Of a stretch of DNA of 64,000 nt, positions 1 to 9,300 are shown piece by piece. The translations under genes and the position numbers were made by a program. Positions within the stretch are counted from its first letter, which is position 1, and every line of letters begins with the position of its first letter. Location: positions 620,001-684,000 of the forward strand of contig JABTUB010000002.1 of the NCBI GenBank assembly GCA_015075585.1, written 5' to 3'. The notes beneath the pieces were generated by a model that was not told the DNA's origin, did no database searches, and saw only the letters and a list, made by a program, of their open reading frames with translations. This stretch comes from Chloracidobacterium sp. (lineage in GTDB: Bacteria; Acidobacteriota; Blastocatellia; Pyrinomonadales; Pyrinomonadaceae).

Positions 1-94
1 GAACAAAACGAGTATTTTACAATGCGGCCTGCGATATTACTACCGAACCCGTCAAGCAGATGAAATATTGGCGACAATCTGACGCAGCTTCGGG

Positions 95-100
95 TATAAT
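95..100 (+). promoter_or_regulatory. Possible -10 element before DUF3108 gene
   Basis: A perfect TATAAT lies 15 bases before the preferred ATG at 116. No good -35 hexamer sits at 16-18 bases upstream; the closest, TTGGCG at 68-73, is 21 bases away. If used, transcription would start almost at the start codon, giving a nearly leaderless mRNA. Bases 1-94 hold no gene I can support. Confidence 0.35.
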
Positions 101-115
101 CTTCTATTGAACACT

Positions 116-913
116 ATGCGCCTCTCGAAGCTCTCAGCTCTGCTCATTATCTTTCCGGTGCTTTGCTTTTCGGCATTTGCACAGCCGGAACCCGACAAAG
201 CTGTGTCAAAAATGCCGTTCGGCCCCGGCGAAGTGCTTGTTTATGAAGGCAAACTGACCAAGATCATAAGTGTCGGCGGTATCGCCGACCTCACGTTCAG
301 TGTTTTGCAAGGCGAAGAGCCGGGCCGGCTCATCATCAAAACAAAAGCGGTCTCGAAGGGCGGGTTTCTGAGCCTCCTTAGCTTCAGCTTTCTTCAGGAA
401 TACGAAACGGTCGCCGATATGTCTGCCGGGCGCGTCTATAAAACAACCAAGCACGACGTGCAGAAAGAACGTGTACGCGACAGCGTGGCCGATTTTGACT
501 ACAAGGAAAAGCGCGTAACCTTTGTCGAAACCAACCCGAAAGAGCCGACACGGCCGCCGCGAAACATTGCCTCGGCAGTCGGCGATAAGATGTGGGATCT
601 GACCTCGGCTATCTATTCGCTGAGGCTCGCACCGCTCGCGGTCGGAGCGAATTTGCAAGTTCCTGTCAGTGATTCGGGCCTTGTTTACGATGTGCCTGTA
701 CGCGTAACTGCACGCGAACGCCAGAATTCGATCTTCGGAAAGGTTTGGTGCTGGCGGGTCGAGCCGATGATATTCGGCGATGGCCGCCTTATAGAACAAA
801 AGGGTAAAATGGTCATTTGGATAACGGATGACGCGCGTCGGCTTCCTGTTCGTTCGAAGATCTCGACGTCATTCGGCAAATTGGACGTCCGCCTGAAGTC
901 GGTCGTGAGCTAG
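116..913 (+). CDS. DUF3108 domain secreted/periplasmic protein
   Basis: A 265-residue protein beginning with a clear signal peptide (basic MRLSK, hydrophobic core, cleavage near AFAQ), so it is exported. The rest matches the DUF3108 pattern: an early FGPGEVLVYEG segment, beta-rich strands, and a late section on conversion of units and a KISTSFGK C-terminus. The biochemical role of this family is not established; members are periplasmic or outer-membrane-associated beta proteins. A TTG at 107 would extend the frame by three residues, but ATG 116 gives the cleaner signal peptide. It stands alone, 77 bases before the next gene on the same strand. Confidence 0.8.
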   Translation: MRLSKLSALLIIFPVLCFSAFAQPEPDKAVSKMPFGPGEVLVYEGKLTKIISVGGIADLTFSVLQGEEPGRLIIKTKAVSKGGFLSLLSFSFLQEYETVADMSAGRVYKTTKHDVQKERVRDSVADFDYKEKRVTFVETNPKEPTRPPRNIASAVGDKMWDLTSAIYSLRLAPLAVGANLQVPVSDSGLVYDVPVRVTARERQNSIFGKVWCWRVEPMIFGDGRLIEQKGKMVIWITDDARRLPVRSKISTSFGKLDVRLKSVVS

Positions 914-990
914 CCGCATTGCCTGCATTATCCCCTTCCTGCTTGTGCTTTTTTCTGCGATGGACGAAAATATGATTTTGCACGGTCAAA

Positions 991-2280
991 ATGGCTAAGA
1001 GCACAGAAAGCACAACATCAAAGAAACGAGCAAAAAAGGCCGAAACGGCGCCTGTTGACCCGTTTGCTGAAACAGCGGACGGTACTCCTGCCGAGCCTGT
1101 CAAAAAGCCGAAGGCCGCAAGAACGGCAAGCTCGGCCAAGCCCGCTTCGGCCGACGCGTCGAAGCCGGGTCGCACACGCACTGCTGTAAAAGCGGCAGCG
1201 GCTAAAGATATTGGGGAGCCAAAGAGCGTTCGCAAGAAGGCTCGTAAAACAATTGCACTTGAGATCGATCCTTTTGCAGATGTTGCGGACACAGCACCGC
1301 CGATGCCGAAAAAGGCTGTGAAAAAGTCCCCTGCAAAGCGTACGGTAAAAACAAAAAAGGCGGCTGTTGCGGTGATCGAGCCGCCGGTGTTGCCGGAGCC
1401 GGAAGTCGAACTTTCGCCCGTGTTTCTCGCCCTTCGCGATGTTACGCTGCCCGAATTGGAACGCGAAAATCGTGCACAGCTGCTTGTTCAATCGCCGACG
1501 CGCATTTATTTCTACTGGTCTGTTCGGGCAAATCCCTGGCAGCAGCTCAAAGGTATTTTCGGTAATGATCTCGGCAGCTACACTCTTGTGGTAAAGCTCA
1601 CCGACCTGACCGACGGCTCCGAGCAGATCGACCGCTGCGATGCCGAGGGCAATTGGTGGTTCACTACCGAACCTGATCACGAATACCGGGCCGAGATCGG
1701 CTTCTACGCCGTCAACAGGCCCTATTTCCGCATCATTTACTCGAATCAGGTACGCACGCCGCGCCGCAGCCCGAGTACGCACCCTTCGACCGAATCACGC
1801 TGGACCATCTCGGCGACAAAATTTGCCGAAGTGCTTGATGCATCAGGCTTTTCGCGCGACGCGTACGATGTCGCGATGGCAGGCGATGACGTGGCGGCGG
1901 CTGAGAATACGACACACACGGCATTTCGGCAGTTCATCGGAAACTCAGCGGCCGACCTCAGCAAGATATCGGCGGATGATATTCGCTATGTAATGCTGGC
2001 ACTCGCATCCGGCGTTGCAGTTCACGAGCTTAACGGCCGCATCAGCCCGGCACTGTTCGCGATGCTGCAGGCCAGTGCTAAGAATGTCGGAAAGTCCTCG
2101 GCACGCGCTGCGCTGAAAGAACACTTCGAGATCGACGGCAGCGAGTGGCACGAAGAAGAAGCGGTGCCGGTCGTATTCGGCTCAAGCCTCGTCAATTTCC
2201 CGAAGACGTTAAAGCCGCGAAAGGCCGCATTGTCGTCGCCGCGATACAATCCTGTCAGCTCGCACAGCCTGCGGCAGTAG
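991..2280 (+). CDS. DUF4912 domain protein with Lys/Ala-rich N-terminus
   Basis: A 429-residue cytoplasmic-looking protein in two parts. Residues 1 to about 135 are low complexity, rich in Lys, Ala and Pro, and contain two copies of a DPFAE/DPFAD motif (near residues 24 and 92), probably disordered and nucleic-acid- or polyanion-binding by charge. Residues about 145-265 match DUF4912: QSPTRIYFYW, an EGNWWF segment and EYRAEIGFY. The C-terminus is helical. DUF4912 genes often sit next to GH57 glycoside hydrolases, as here (gap of 90 bases), which suggests a link to glycogen or another alpha-glucan. The function is unknown. A TATGAT at 971-976 could be a close-set -10 element. Confidence 0.75.
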   Translation: MAKSTESTTSKKRAKKAETAPVDPFAETADGTPAEPVKKPKAARTASSAKPASADASKPGRTRTAVKAAAAKDIGEPKSVRKKARKTIALEIDPFADVADTAPPMPKKAVKKSPAKRTVKTKKAAVAVIEPPVLPEPEVELSPVFLALRDVTLPELERENRAQLLVQSPTRIYFYWSVRANPWQQLKGIFGNDLGSYTLVVKLTDLTDGSEQIDRCDAEGNWWFTTEPDHEYRAEIGFYAVNRPYFRIIYSNQVRTPRRSPSTHPSTESRWTISATKFAEVLDASGFSRDAYDVAMAGDDVAAAENTTHTAFRQFIGNSAADLSKISADDIRYVMLALASGVAVHELNGRISPALFAMLQASAKNVGKSSARAALKEHFEIDGSEWHEEEAVPVVFGSSLVNFPKTLKPRKAALSSPRYNPVSSHSLRQ

Positions 2281-2370
2281 TTATTGGCGGCCGCCGATGT
2301 TAACATCAACTCACCATAATTTTACCGCCGTCAATGGCAGCTATTCGCGCGGCTGTAGATAACATCACGT

Positions 2371-3972
2371 ATGCCAGCAGGATATTTCAGCCTGATACTA
2401 CACGCCCATCTGCCGTTCGTCAGGCATCCTGAATATCCCGAATTCCTTGAAGAAGATTGGCTCTACGAGGCGATCACAGAAGTTTATCTGCCGCTCGTTT
2501 TCATATTTCGATCGCTGCACGAAGCCGGCGCGATGCCGCGCCTTGCAATGAACCTCTCGCCGCCGCTTTGCGAGATGCTCGCCGACGAACTTCTCCAGAC
2601 GCGATACACGCAACACCTCTCGAACTTGCTTGAACTTGCGGAAAAAGAAGAGCTTCGCACGCAAACCGAAGACACCGAGTTCAATGATGCGGCGAAAATG
2701 TACGTCGAGAACCTACGCGTGTCATACGACCTTTGGGACAACCGCTATGGACGCGACCTGCTCAACGCCTTTCGCGAGCTGAACGACGAAGGTGTCATCG
2801 AGATCATAACGTGCTGCGCAACACACGGCTTTTTGCCGCTAGTTTCGACACAAGAGGCACGCCGCGCACAGATCGAGGTCGCGGCGGCAAATTATAAGAA
2901 GCACTTTGGCCGCAGCCCGCGCGGCATCTGGCTTGCCGAATGTGCGTACGAGCCGGGTGTTGAGGTGCTGCTGAAAGAGGCCGGCATCGAATACTTTATT
3001 GCCGACACGCATGCGATCCTTTACGGCGAGCCGAGGCCGCGTTACGGCGTTCATGCCCCCGTCGTAACACCGAACGGCGTCGCTGTTTTTGCACGTGATG
3101 TCGAAACGAGCCAGCAGGTATGGTCGGCCGAAAGCGGCTATCCGGGCAATGATGTTTATCGCGAATTTTATCGAGATATCGGCTGGGACGCGCCTCTGGA
3201 TATGCTGAAGCCGCATCTGCACGCGGACGGAGCACGTCGGCATTTGGGGCTCAAATATCACCGGATCACAGGCCGCAACGTCCCGCAGAATAACAAGCAG
3301 GCATACATTCCCGCGTTGGCTCGGCAGCAAGCCGCAGATGATGCCGGACACTTTCTGAACGAGCGTATCAAACAGGCCCGGATGCTCCGCGACACGTTCG
3401 ACGGACGCCCGCCGCTCGTCGTTTCGCCGTACGATGCCGAATTGTACGGCCATTGGTGGTATGAAGGCCCGCAGTTCCTCGATTTCTTTTTCCGAAAGGC
3501 ACATTTCGATCAGAACACCATCGAGTGCATCACGCCGGGCGATATGCTCGACAGCGGCGTGCCTATTCAAGAACAGATGCCGGCAGCATCAAGCTGGGGC
3601 GAGAACGGCTACTACAAGGTGTGGCTCAACGAAGGCAATTCTTGGATGTACCCATATCAGCATGATGCTGAAAAGAAGATGACCGAATTCGCGAACGCCG
3701 CCGAAGATAACGAAATGAACTCGCGCCTGCTCAGCCAAATGGCTCGCGAACTTCTGCTCGCCGAGTCGTCGGATTGGGCGTTCCAGATCTATCAGGGCAC
3801 GACCGTCGAGTACTCGAGCCGGCGCTTCCGCTCGCATATTCAGCGGTTCGATATGCTTGCAAAAATGTACACGTCGGGCGAGATCGATGAACTGCTGCTT
3901 GCCGAGATCGAGTCGCGCGACAATATCTTTGCCGAGGTGGATTGGCGGCATTACCGCACGAAAGATGATTGA
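2371..3972 (+). CDS. GH57 family 1,4-alpha-glucan branching enzyme
   Basis: A 533-residue glycoside hydrolase family 57 enzyme that likely introduces alpha-1,6 branches into glycogen-type glucan in the cytoplasm. Visible GH57 marks are HAHLPFVRHPE at residues 11-21, the nucleophile region GIWLAECAYEPG with Glu190, and SPYDAELYGHWW with Asp355. These sit almost exactly where the Glu183/Asp354 pair lies in the archaeal GH57 branching enzyme. The length (500-560) also fits branching enzymes rather than the longer GH57 amylases. The C-terminal helical domain (from about residue 420) has the SSWGENGYYKVWLNE segment of this group. It follows the DUF4912 gene. The exact specificity is inferred. Confidence 0.88.
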   Translation: MPAGYFSLILHAHLPFVRHPEYPEFLEEDWLYEAITEVYLPLVFIFRSLHEAGAMPRLAMNLSPPLCEMLADELLQTRYTQHLSNLLELAEKEELRTQTEDTEFNDAAKMYVENLRVSYDLWDNRYGRDLLNAFRELNDEGVIEIITCCATHGFLPLVSTQEARRAQIEVAAANYKKHFGRSPRGIWLAECAYEPGVEVLLKEAGIEYFIADTHAILYGEPRPRYGVHAPVVTPNGVAVFARDVETSQQVWSAESGYPGNDVYREFYRDIGWDAPLDMLKPHLHADGARRHLGLKYHRITGRNVPQNNKQAYIPALARQQAADDAGHFLNERIKQARMLRDTFDGRPPLVVSPYDAELYGHWWYEGPQFLDFFFRKAHFDQNTIECITPGDMLDSGVPIQEQMPAASSWGENGYYKVWLNEGNSWMYPYQHDAEKKMTEFANAAEDNEMNSRLLSQMARELLLAESSDWAFQIYQGTTVEYSSRRFRSHIQRFDMLAKMYTSGEIDELLLAEIESRDNIFAEVDWRHYRTKDD

Positions 3973-4143
3973 ATGAGGCTCTTTATCTAACTCATTCGCT
4001 GAGGAAATGCTGTGTTTTACAGGATATTTGCCCCGATCCGCAGCACCTAACCGCGCAGACGGTTTTTGTTAGCAACATCTGTCCATTAAAATAGAACATT
4101 GAGTATGACGCCATGCGCGGGCGCTCATGCCATCGGAGAAACT

Positions 4144-5463
4144 ATGACAAAAAGTGGCGTTGAAGTTGCGCCGGCAGAGGGAAGGCTCGGTATCCTGCTC
4201 GTCGGACTTGGTGCCGTAAGCACGACCTTGATCGCGGGTGTCGAATCTGTCCGCCGCGGCATTTCGCAGCCAGTCGGCAGCCTTACACAGATGGGTACGA
4301 TCCGGCTCGGTAAGCGAACTGATGAACGTGTGCCGAAGATCAAGGATTTCGTGCCGCTTGCCTCGCTCGACGACATCGTCTTCGGCGCGTGGGACATCTT
4401 TGCCGAAAATGCCTTCGATGCGGCAATGAATGCCGGTGTTCTCGAAAAGAGCCTTCTCGAACAGCTCGCCGAACCGCTGTCGTCATTAAAACCGATGAGT
4501 GCGGTTTTTGAGCAGTCGTATGTTAAACGTCTTCACGGCGATAACATCAAGCAAGGTAAGACCAAAATGGAGCTTGCCGAGCAGCTCATCGAAGACATTG
4601 CGGAGTTCAAACGCTCGAAAGGCTGCAGCCGGCTCGTAATGGTGTGGGCCGCTTCGACCGAGATATTCCTTCAGGCGTCCGACGTGCACGGTTCGCTCGC
4701 ATCTTTTGAAAAAGGCCTTTACGACAACGATCCGCAGATATCGCCGTCGATGATCTACGCCTACGCGGCAATTAAGAGCGGCGTGCCTTTTGCAAACGGT
4801 GCACCGAACCTAACCGCCGACATCCCGGCGTTGATCGAGCTGGCCGAACGTGAGAAGGTGCCCGTCTGCGGCAAGGACTTCAAGACCGGCCAGACCTTGA
4901 TGAAAACCATCGTCGCGCCGGGCCTAAAGGCTCGAATGCTGGGCCTCGACGGATGGTACTCGACCAATATCCTCGGCAATCGGGACGGCGAAGTGCTCGA
5001 CGACCCCGAGAATTTCAAAACCAAAGAGGAGTCGAAACTCTCGGTACTCGAACACATCCTTCAGCCGCAGGTCTATCCTGAGCTTTACAAGGATTTCTCT
5101 CACGTCGTGCGGATCAACTATTATCCGCCGCGCGGCGATAACAAAGAAGGCTGGGACAATATCGACATTGTTGGCTGGCTCGGCTACAAGATGCAGATAA
5201 AGATCGACTTCCTCTGTCGCGACTCGATACTCGCAGCACCGCTAGCTCTCGACCTTGCTCTCTTTATGGATCTTGCTCAGCGTGCCGGTATGAAGGGCGT
5301 CCAGGAATGGCTTTCGTTCTACTTTAAAGCCCCGCAGACCGCACCCGGGCTTTATCCCGAGCATGATCTGTTCATCCAGCTTCAAAAGCTTAAAAATACT
5401 CTGCGGCACATGATGGGCGAAGACCTGATCACGCACCTCGGCCGCGAGTACTATGATGAATAG
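4144..5463 (+). CDS. ino1: Inositol-3-phosphate synthase (myo-inositol-1-phosphate synthase)
   Basis: Converts glucose 6-phosphate to inositol 3-phosphate using bound NAD, the first step to inositol phospholipids or inositol-derived solutes. From ATG 4144 it has 439 residues. The NAD-binding start LVGLGAVSTTLIAGVE is unmistakable, followed by TDERVPKIKDFVPL, GACD-type WAAST, the SPSMIYAYAAI and GVPFANGAPN segments, CGKDFKTGQT with the conserved lysine, and DFLCRDSILAAPLALDLA. The frame is open up to a TTG at 4099 and ATG at 4105, but GGAGAA at 4135-4140 just before 4144 makes that start best. It is monocistronic by spacing. Confidence 0.92.
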   Translation: MTKSGVEVAPAEGRLGILLVGLGAVSTTLIAGVESVRRGISQPVGSLTQMGTIRLGKRTDERVPKIKDFVPLASLDDIVFGAWDIFAENAFDAAMNAGVLEKSLLEQLAEPLSSLKPMSAVFEQSYVKRLHGDNIKQGKTKMELAEQLIEDIAEFKRSKGCSRLVMVWAASTEIFLQASDVHGSLASFEKGLYDNDPQISPSMIYAYAAIKSGVPFANGAPNLTADIPALIELAEREKVPVCGKDFKTGQTLMKTIVAPGLKARMLGLDGWYSTNILGNRDGEVLDDPENFKTKEESKLSVLEHILQPQVYPELYKDFSHVVRINYYPPRGDNKEGWDNIDIVGWLGYKMQIKIDFLCRDSILAAPLALDLALFMDLAQRAGMKGVQEWLSFYFKAPQTAPGLYPEHDLFIQLQKLKNTLRHMMGEDLITHLGREYYDE

Positions 5464-5699
5464 CGTCGGAACGAGGCGATCTCTATTGCTTTTTTCTCGG
5501 CAAATATGTTAAACAGTAAGTTGTCGAAGGCCTTCATACCTTTGGCGTTCCGATGGGCGTGTTGCTCCCGCGACATGTACCCGGCCAACTCATCAACTTT
5601 TGAAATCATCAATACTGGCGACAGACGGCCGTCTTCTTTACGGCAAGTCTGGTGTTCTGACCACGTCCCTTTACAGGGCGTGTCCTTGGGAGAAGTGAA

Positions 5700-6908
5700 A
5701 TGAAGCAGGAATCGGCAAAGAAAAAAGAGAACGGCGAGACAGGGATCTTACTCGACCCTGACCGAAAAAGCCCTCGTGCGGCTGAGTTCGAAGATAAGCT
5801 CAGCGCTCAGATCGTCGGCCAGGAGCGCGCCGTCCGGCGTATGAGCGGCCTGTTCCAGATCTATCTTGCGGGAATGAATAACCCGACACGGCCGATCGGA
5901 ACGATGCTCTTCCTCGGGCCGACCGGCTCGGGCAAGACGCGTGTTGTCGAGGCTGCTGCGGAAGTGCTATTTAACGACCCTTATGCGGTCGTAAAGATCG
6001 ACTGTGCCGAATTCCAGCATTCGCATGAGATCGCCAAACTCATCGGCTCGCCTCCGGGATATCTCGGCCACCGCGAGACCTCGCCGATGCTTACGCAGGA
6101 GAACCTCGACAAGGCCCACACTGAAGATACGAAACTCACGTTCGTGCTTTTTGACGAGATCGAAAAGGCCTCAGACTCGCTTTGGCAGCTCCTGCTCGGC
6201 ATTCTCGACAAAGCAACCCTTACACTCGGCGATAATCGGCGTGTCGATTTCTCAAGAACCATCGTCATCATGACATCGAACCTGGGCGCCCGCGAAATGT
6301 CTGAGATGATCTCCGGCGGCATCGGCTTTGCACCGACCAAAGCCGATAAAGCAAAGGAAGACAACGAGATCGACAGCAAGATCTATCGTACGGCTCTCGA
6401 AGCGGCCAAGCGGAAATTCTCGCCCGAGTTCATGAACCGCATCGATAAGGTGGTTGTTTTCCGCAGCCTCAAGGAACATCATCTTCGCCAGATCCTCGAC
6501 ATCGAGCTTAAGGCCGTGCAGTCGCGCATCACTGAATCGGCGGGGACGAAATTCATCTTTGAATGTACCGAGAAGGCAAAGGATTTCCTGCTCGGCGAAG
6601 GCATCGACCTTAAATATGGTGCACGCCATTTGAAGCGTGCGATCGAGCGATTTCTTGTCTATCCGCTCTCAAATCTTGTAGCGACCGAGCAACTCCGTAC
6701 AGGCGACTTCGTCATCGTTGATTTTGACGAAAGCCGCGAAGGCCTGATCTTCAGAAAGCAGGAAGGTAAGATGATAATTGCCGACCCCGCAGAAGAGTGG
6801 GTCGAGCAAACGCCGCTTGAGAGCGCCGATGCCGCAGGCATGCCGCTGCCGCAGGCACAGCCGGCAACAGCACTTTCACGCTCGCAAGGCGAGAATAACG
6901 AGAGCTGA
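5700..6908 (+). CDS. Stand-alone Clp/Hsp100-type AAA+ ATPase (single D2-like module)
   Basis: A 402-residue ATPase that resembles only the second AAA+ module of ClpA/ClpB. Walker A is GPTGSGKT (residues 73-80), the GSPPGYLGH pore-loop-region motif follows, Walker B is VLFDEIEKA, sensor 1 is MTSNLG, and the arginine-finger region is FSPEFMNRID. The C-terminal ClpB-D2 small domain ends with the GARHLKRAIER sensor 2. It lacks the ClpA/B N-domain and first ATPase module, and also the ClpX zinc finger. The Pro/Gln-rich tail (from about residue 365) is unusual. GGGAGAAG at 5688-5695 supports the start. It is probably an unfoldase or remodeller; its partner protease or substrate cannot be told from context. 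Confidence 0.85.
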   Translation: MKQESAKKKENGETGILLDPDRKSPRAAEFEDKLSAQIVGQERAVRRMSGLFQIYLAGMNNPTRPIGTMLFLGPTGSGKTRVVEAAAEVLFNDPYAVVKIDCAEFQHSHEIAKLIGSPPGYLGHRETSPMLTQENLDKAHTEDTKLTFVLFDEIEKASDSLWQLLLGILDKATLTLGDNRRVDFSRTIVIMTSNLGAREMSEMISGGIGFAPTKADKAKEDNEIDSKIYRTALEAAKRKFSPEFMNRIDKVVVFRSLKEHHLRQILDIELKAVQSRITESAGTKFIFECTEKAKDFLLGEGIDLKYGARHLKRAIERFLVYPLSNLVATEQLRTGDFVIVDFDESREGLIFRKQEGKMIIADPAEEWVEQTPLESADAAGMPLPQAQPATALSRSQGENNES

Positions 6909-6936
6909 TATTCCGCCCGCCTGTCATCACCATCGA

Positions 6937-6965
6937 GGCCGCTGCTAACAGCGGCCTTTTTTCTT
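6937..6965 (+). terminator. Rho-independent terminator after the AAA+ gene
   Basis: GGCCGCTG (6937-6944), loop CTAA, CAGCGGCC (6949-6956), then TTTTTTCTT. An 8-bp perfect GC-rich stem with a U-tract, placed 28 bases after the AAA+ stop codon and 26 before the ArsR gene. Confidence 0.92.
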
Positions 6966-6990
6966 GCATTACATATACGGATAACGTAAT

Positions 6991-7392
6991 ATGTGCAGCA
7001 TGGCCACAAAAACCGATGAGCAAGAACTGACCGACGTCTTTCTCGCACTTGCAGACCACACCCGCCTGCAGATCGTCAGGCTGATCGGCAATTCCGAGGT
7101 TTCGGTAAGCAGGTTGTGCGAAGCTTTGGACGAAAGCCAGCCCAAGATCTCACGACACTTGGCAATGCTGCGCTCATTTGGCCTTGTAAATACAAGGCGG
7201 GACGGCAGGTCGATACACTACAGTTTGGTATCGCCCGTAAACCCGGCCGCGAAGGCGATCCTCGAAATCGCAGCGAACGGAACCTCGGCCGCCTCCGACA
7301 CGGACGATGCAGTTACTCTAAAACAACATACATACGCCGAGACAGATATATCAACTCCTGCATTGAACGATATCGAGATATTCCTGCTTTGA
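6991..7392 (+). CDS. ArsR family winged-helix transcription regulator
   Basis: A 133-residue DNA-binding regulator. Residues about 10-90 form the ArsR-type winged helix: FLALADHTRLQIVRLI, recognition helix SQPKISRHLAMLRSFGLV, and the wing TRRDGRSIHYSL. No clear CxC-type metal site is present in the recognition helix region, so the signal sensed is unknown. The last 35 residues are polar and probably flexible. ATG 7000 is an equally good start. It is isolated between a strong terminator and the convergent tlyA, so no target operon can be inferred; control of its own promoter just upstream (around 6966-6990) is likely for this family. Confidence 0.88.
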   Translation: MCSMATKTDEQELTDVFLALADHTRLQIVRLIGNSEVSVSRLCEALDESQPKISRHLAMLRSFGLVNTRRDGRSIHYSLVSPVNPAAKAILEIAANGTSAASDTDDAVTLKQHTYAETDISTPALNDIEIFLL

Positions 7393-7470
7393 CCGAATGG
7401 CTGCTCACATTGCGGTGCTTTGGCCCGCTCAATGCGTGCAGCGTTCCATGATCCTAACTTGTGAGGCCGC

Positions 7471-8214
7471 TCAAGGATCGAGGCGATAAAGTGCCAGAAA
7501 TTCCTTATTCCCTTCGGCCCCCAAGATCGGCGAATCGATCAGCCCGGCGCGGAACAGCCCGAGGCGAGCGGCGAAATCGTTCACCTCTGCGACAACACGC
7601 TCGTGCTTCTCTGCCTCACGGACGATGCCGCCCTTGCCTACCTCGCCGCGGCCGACCTCGAACTGCGGCTTGATCAGAACGATCAACAGACCTTCCGGCT
7701 TCAGCAATTCCATAACGGCGGTAAGCAGCATCTTGACCGAGATAAAGGAGACGTCCATTACCGCGATATCGAACCGCCGGATAAAGTCCTCGGGCTTGAG
7801 TTCGCGAGCATTCGTATTTTCGCGTACCTCGACGCGCGGATCGCTGCGAAGCCGCCAAATAAGCTGGTTCGTACCGCTGTCGATGGCAGTGACCGAAGCG
7901 CCACCGTGCTGCAAAAGGCAATCGGTAAAACCGCCTGTCGATGAGCCTATGTCGATGCAGTGAAGCCCTGCCGGATCGATACGGAACTGCTCCAGCGCGG
8001 CTTCGAGTTTCAAACCTGCGCGGCTCGCGTATTTTGATTCGCGTGAGACGCCTTTGATCCGTATCGCCGCATCAGGGGCGAAACTCTCTGACGGTTTCTC
8101 GACACGGCGTTCATTGACCAGCACCACGCCTGCCATGACCATCGCCTGTGCCTTTGTTCGCGAATCCGCCATTCCGGCAGATACAAGTAGTTTATCGATG
8201 CGTTCCTTTTTCAC
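7471..8214 (-). CDS. tlyA: TlyA family rRNA (cytidine-2'-O)-methyltransferase
   Basis: A 247-residue protein with an S4 RNA-binding domain (residues 1-60, ERIDKLLVSAGMADSRTKAQ) and a Rossmann-like FtsJ-type methyltransferase domain. The SAM motif is CIDIGSSTGGFTDCLLQHG, followed by DVSFISVKMLL and LIKPQFEVGR. By family it methylates ribosomal RNA 2'-OH groups; some homologues were named as hemolysins. Its start at 8214 lies 44 bases from the divergently oriented ctaA-like start at 8259, so the two share one short control region. Confidence 0.93.
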   Translation of the reverse strand: MKKERIDKLLVSAGMADSRTKAQAMVMAGVVLVNERRVEKPSESFAPDAAIRIKGVSRESKYASRAGLKLEAALEQFRIDPAGLHCIDIGSSTGGFTDCLLQHGGASVTAIDSGTNQLIWRLRSDPRVEVRENTNARELKPEDFIRRFDIAVMDVSFISVKMLLTAVMELLKPEGLLIVLIKPQFEVGRGEVGKGGIVREAEKHERVVAEVNDFAARLGLFRAGLIDSPILGAEGNKEFLALYRLDP

Positions 8215-8258
8215 GATGCGCTATACAGAATGTTATGTTATTAAGTTCGGGGCCGTTA

Positions 8259-9218
8259 ATGGAAAAGATCGAATTACCTGCATCCGTCCGCATGGCCGCG
8301 TTCACGCGATACGCTTGGGCGACACTATTTTATAACGTCATCGTTATTCTTTGGGGCGTATTTCTTCGCGCGTCGAAATCAGGCGACGGCTGCGGCCGGC
8401 ATTGGCTTACCTGCCAAGGCGAGGTGATACCTTCGGCACCCGAATTAAAGGCCCTTATAGAATATTCGCATCGTATAACCAGTTTCTTCTCGCTTGTGTC
8501 GGTCGTGGTGCTGGTAATTTGGGCATTTCGCAGATTCGGTAAAGGCGACCGCGTACGAAGATCGGCGGTCGGTGCTCTTATCTTTGTCGTAACTGAAGCG
8601 CTTGTGGGTGCGGGCCTTGTTCTGACCGGCAACACGGCGGAGACCCTAACGAACGCAAGGCCATTCTGGATGGCAGGCCATTTGCTGAACACATTCATTC
8701 TGCTTGGCTTTCTGACGTCAACTGCGTGGTTCGCAAAAAACGGCCGCACTGTGAACCTCCTGCGCCCCGGCAAATACGCGGCAATGCTCGCCGCCATTGC
8801 TCTCGGCATAACGGTCATCGGAATGGCTGGGTCGCTCACGGCACTTTCCGAAATGTTATTCCCTGCCGAAAGCCTTTTGCACGGCATTGATCAGGATCTT
8901 TCATCCGCATCGCACATTCTTGTCCGCTTGCGGCTGCTGCATCCGATATTGTCGGTCGTGATCAGCGTATTTGTGATCTTTGCCGCCGGTTGGCTTGCCC
9001 GCGAGAGCGGGCGCGACCGCAGCACCGTTCGCTGGTCGAACGCGATCACGGGCCTGCTTATCTTTCAGATCTTCTTTGGTGGGGCGACACTGCTCACGCT
9101 CGCACCCATAGTTATGCAGGTCGGTCATCTGCTGATCGCTGACCTTATTTGGGTCTCGTGTGTATTGCTGGCACTAAGTTTTTATGCGGCGCCGGCAACA
9201 GAAGCGGGCGGCGGGTAG
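8259..9218 (+). CDS. COX15/CtaA family heme A synthase-like membrane protein
   Basis: A 319-residue polytopic membrane protein with about eight hydrophobic helices, arranged as two four-helix halves. First-half marks are GVFLRASKSGDGCGRHWLTCQGEV, with its cysteine pair, and IEYSHRITSF with a haem-ligand-type histidine. The second half has ILVRLRLLHPILS and MQVGHLLIADLIWV with matching histidines. CtaA/Cox15 oxidises haem O to haem A for aa3-type oxidases. The frame stays open upstream to 8148 but that would run into tlyA on the other strand. ATG 8259 begins MEKIELPASVR and fits the family. No oxidase genes are nearby. Confidence 0.85.
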   Translation: MEKIELPASVRMAAFTRYAWATLFYNVIVILWGVFLRASKSGDGCGRHWLTCQGEVIPSAPELKALIEYSHRITSFFSLVSVVVLVIWAFRRFGKGDRVRRSAVGALIFVVTEALVGAGLVLTGNTAETLTNARPFWMAGHLLNTFILLGFLTSTAWFAKNGRTVNLLRPGKYAAMLAAIALGITVIGMAGSLTALSEMLFPAESLLHGIDQDLSSASHILVRLRLLHPILSVVISVFVIFAAGWLARESGRDRSTVRWSNAITGLLIFQIFFGGATLLTLAPIVMQVGHLLIADLIWVSCVLLALSFYAAPATEAGGG

Positions 9219-9300
9219 AAATCATCGCTTCAATTACGTTATTATTTGCAACAACAAGCGGCGCCGAACCGTTATTCTTTGCGGGATCAGCCGACCATCG

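Noticed and set aside
5506-5703. 65-codon frame before the AAA+ gene
   Set aside because: No ribosome site, no family resemblance, composition like noncoding sequence; it overlaps the AAA+ start.
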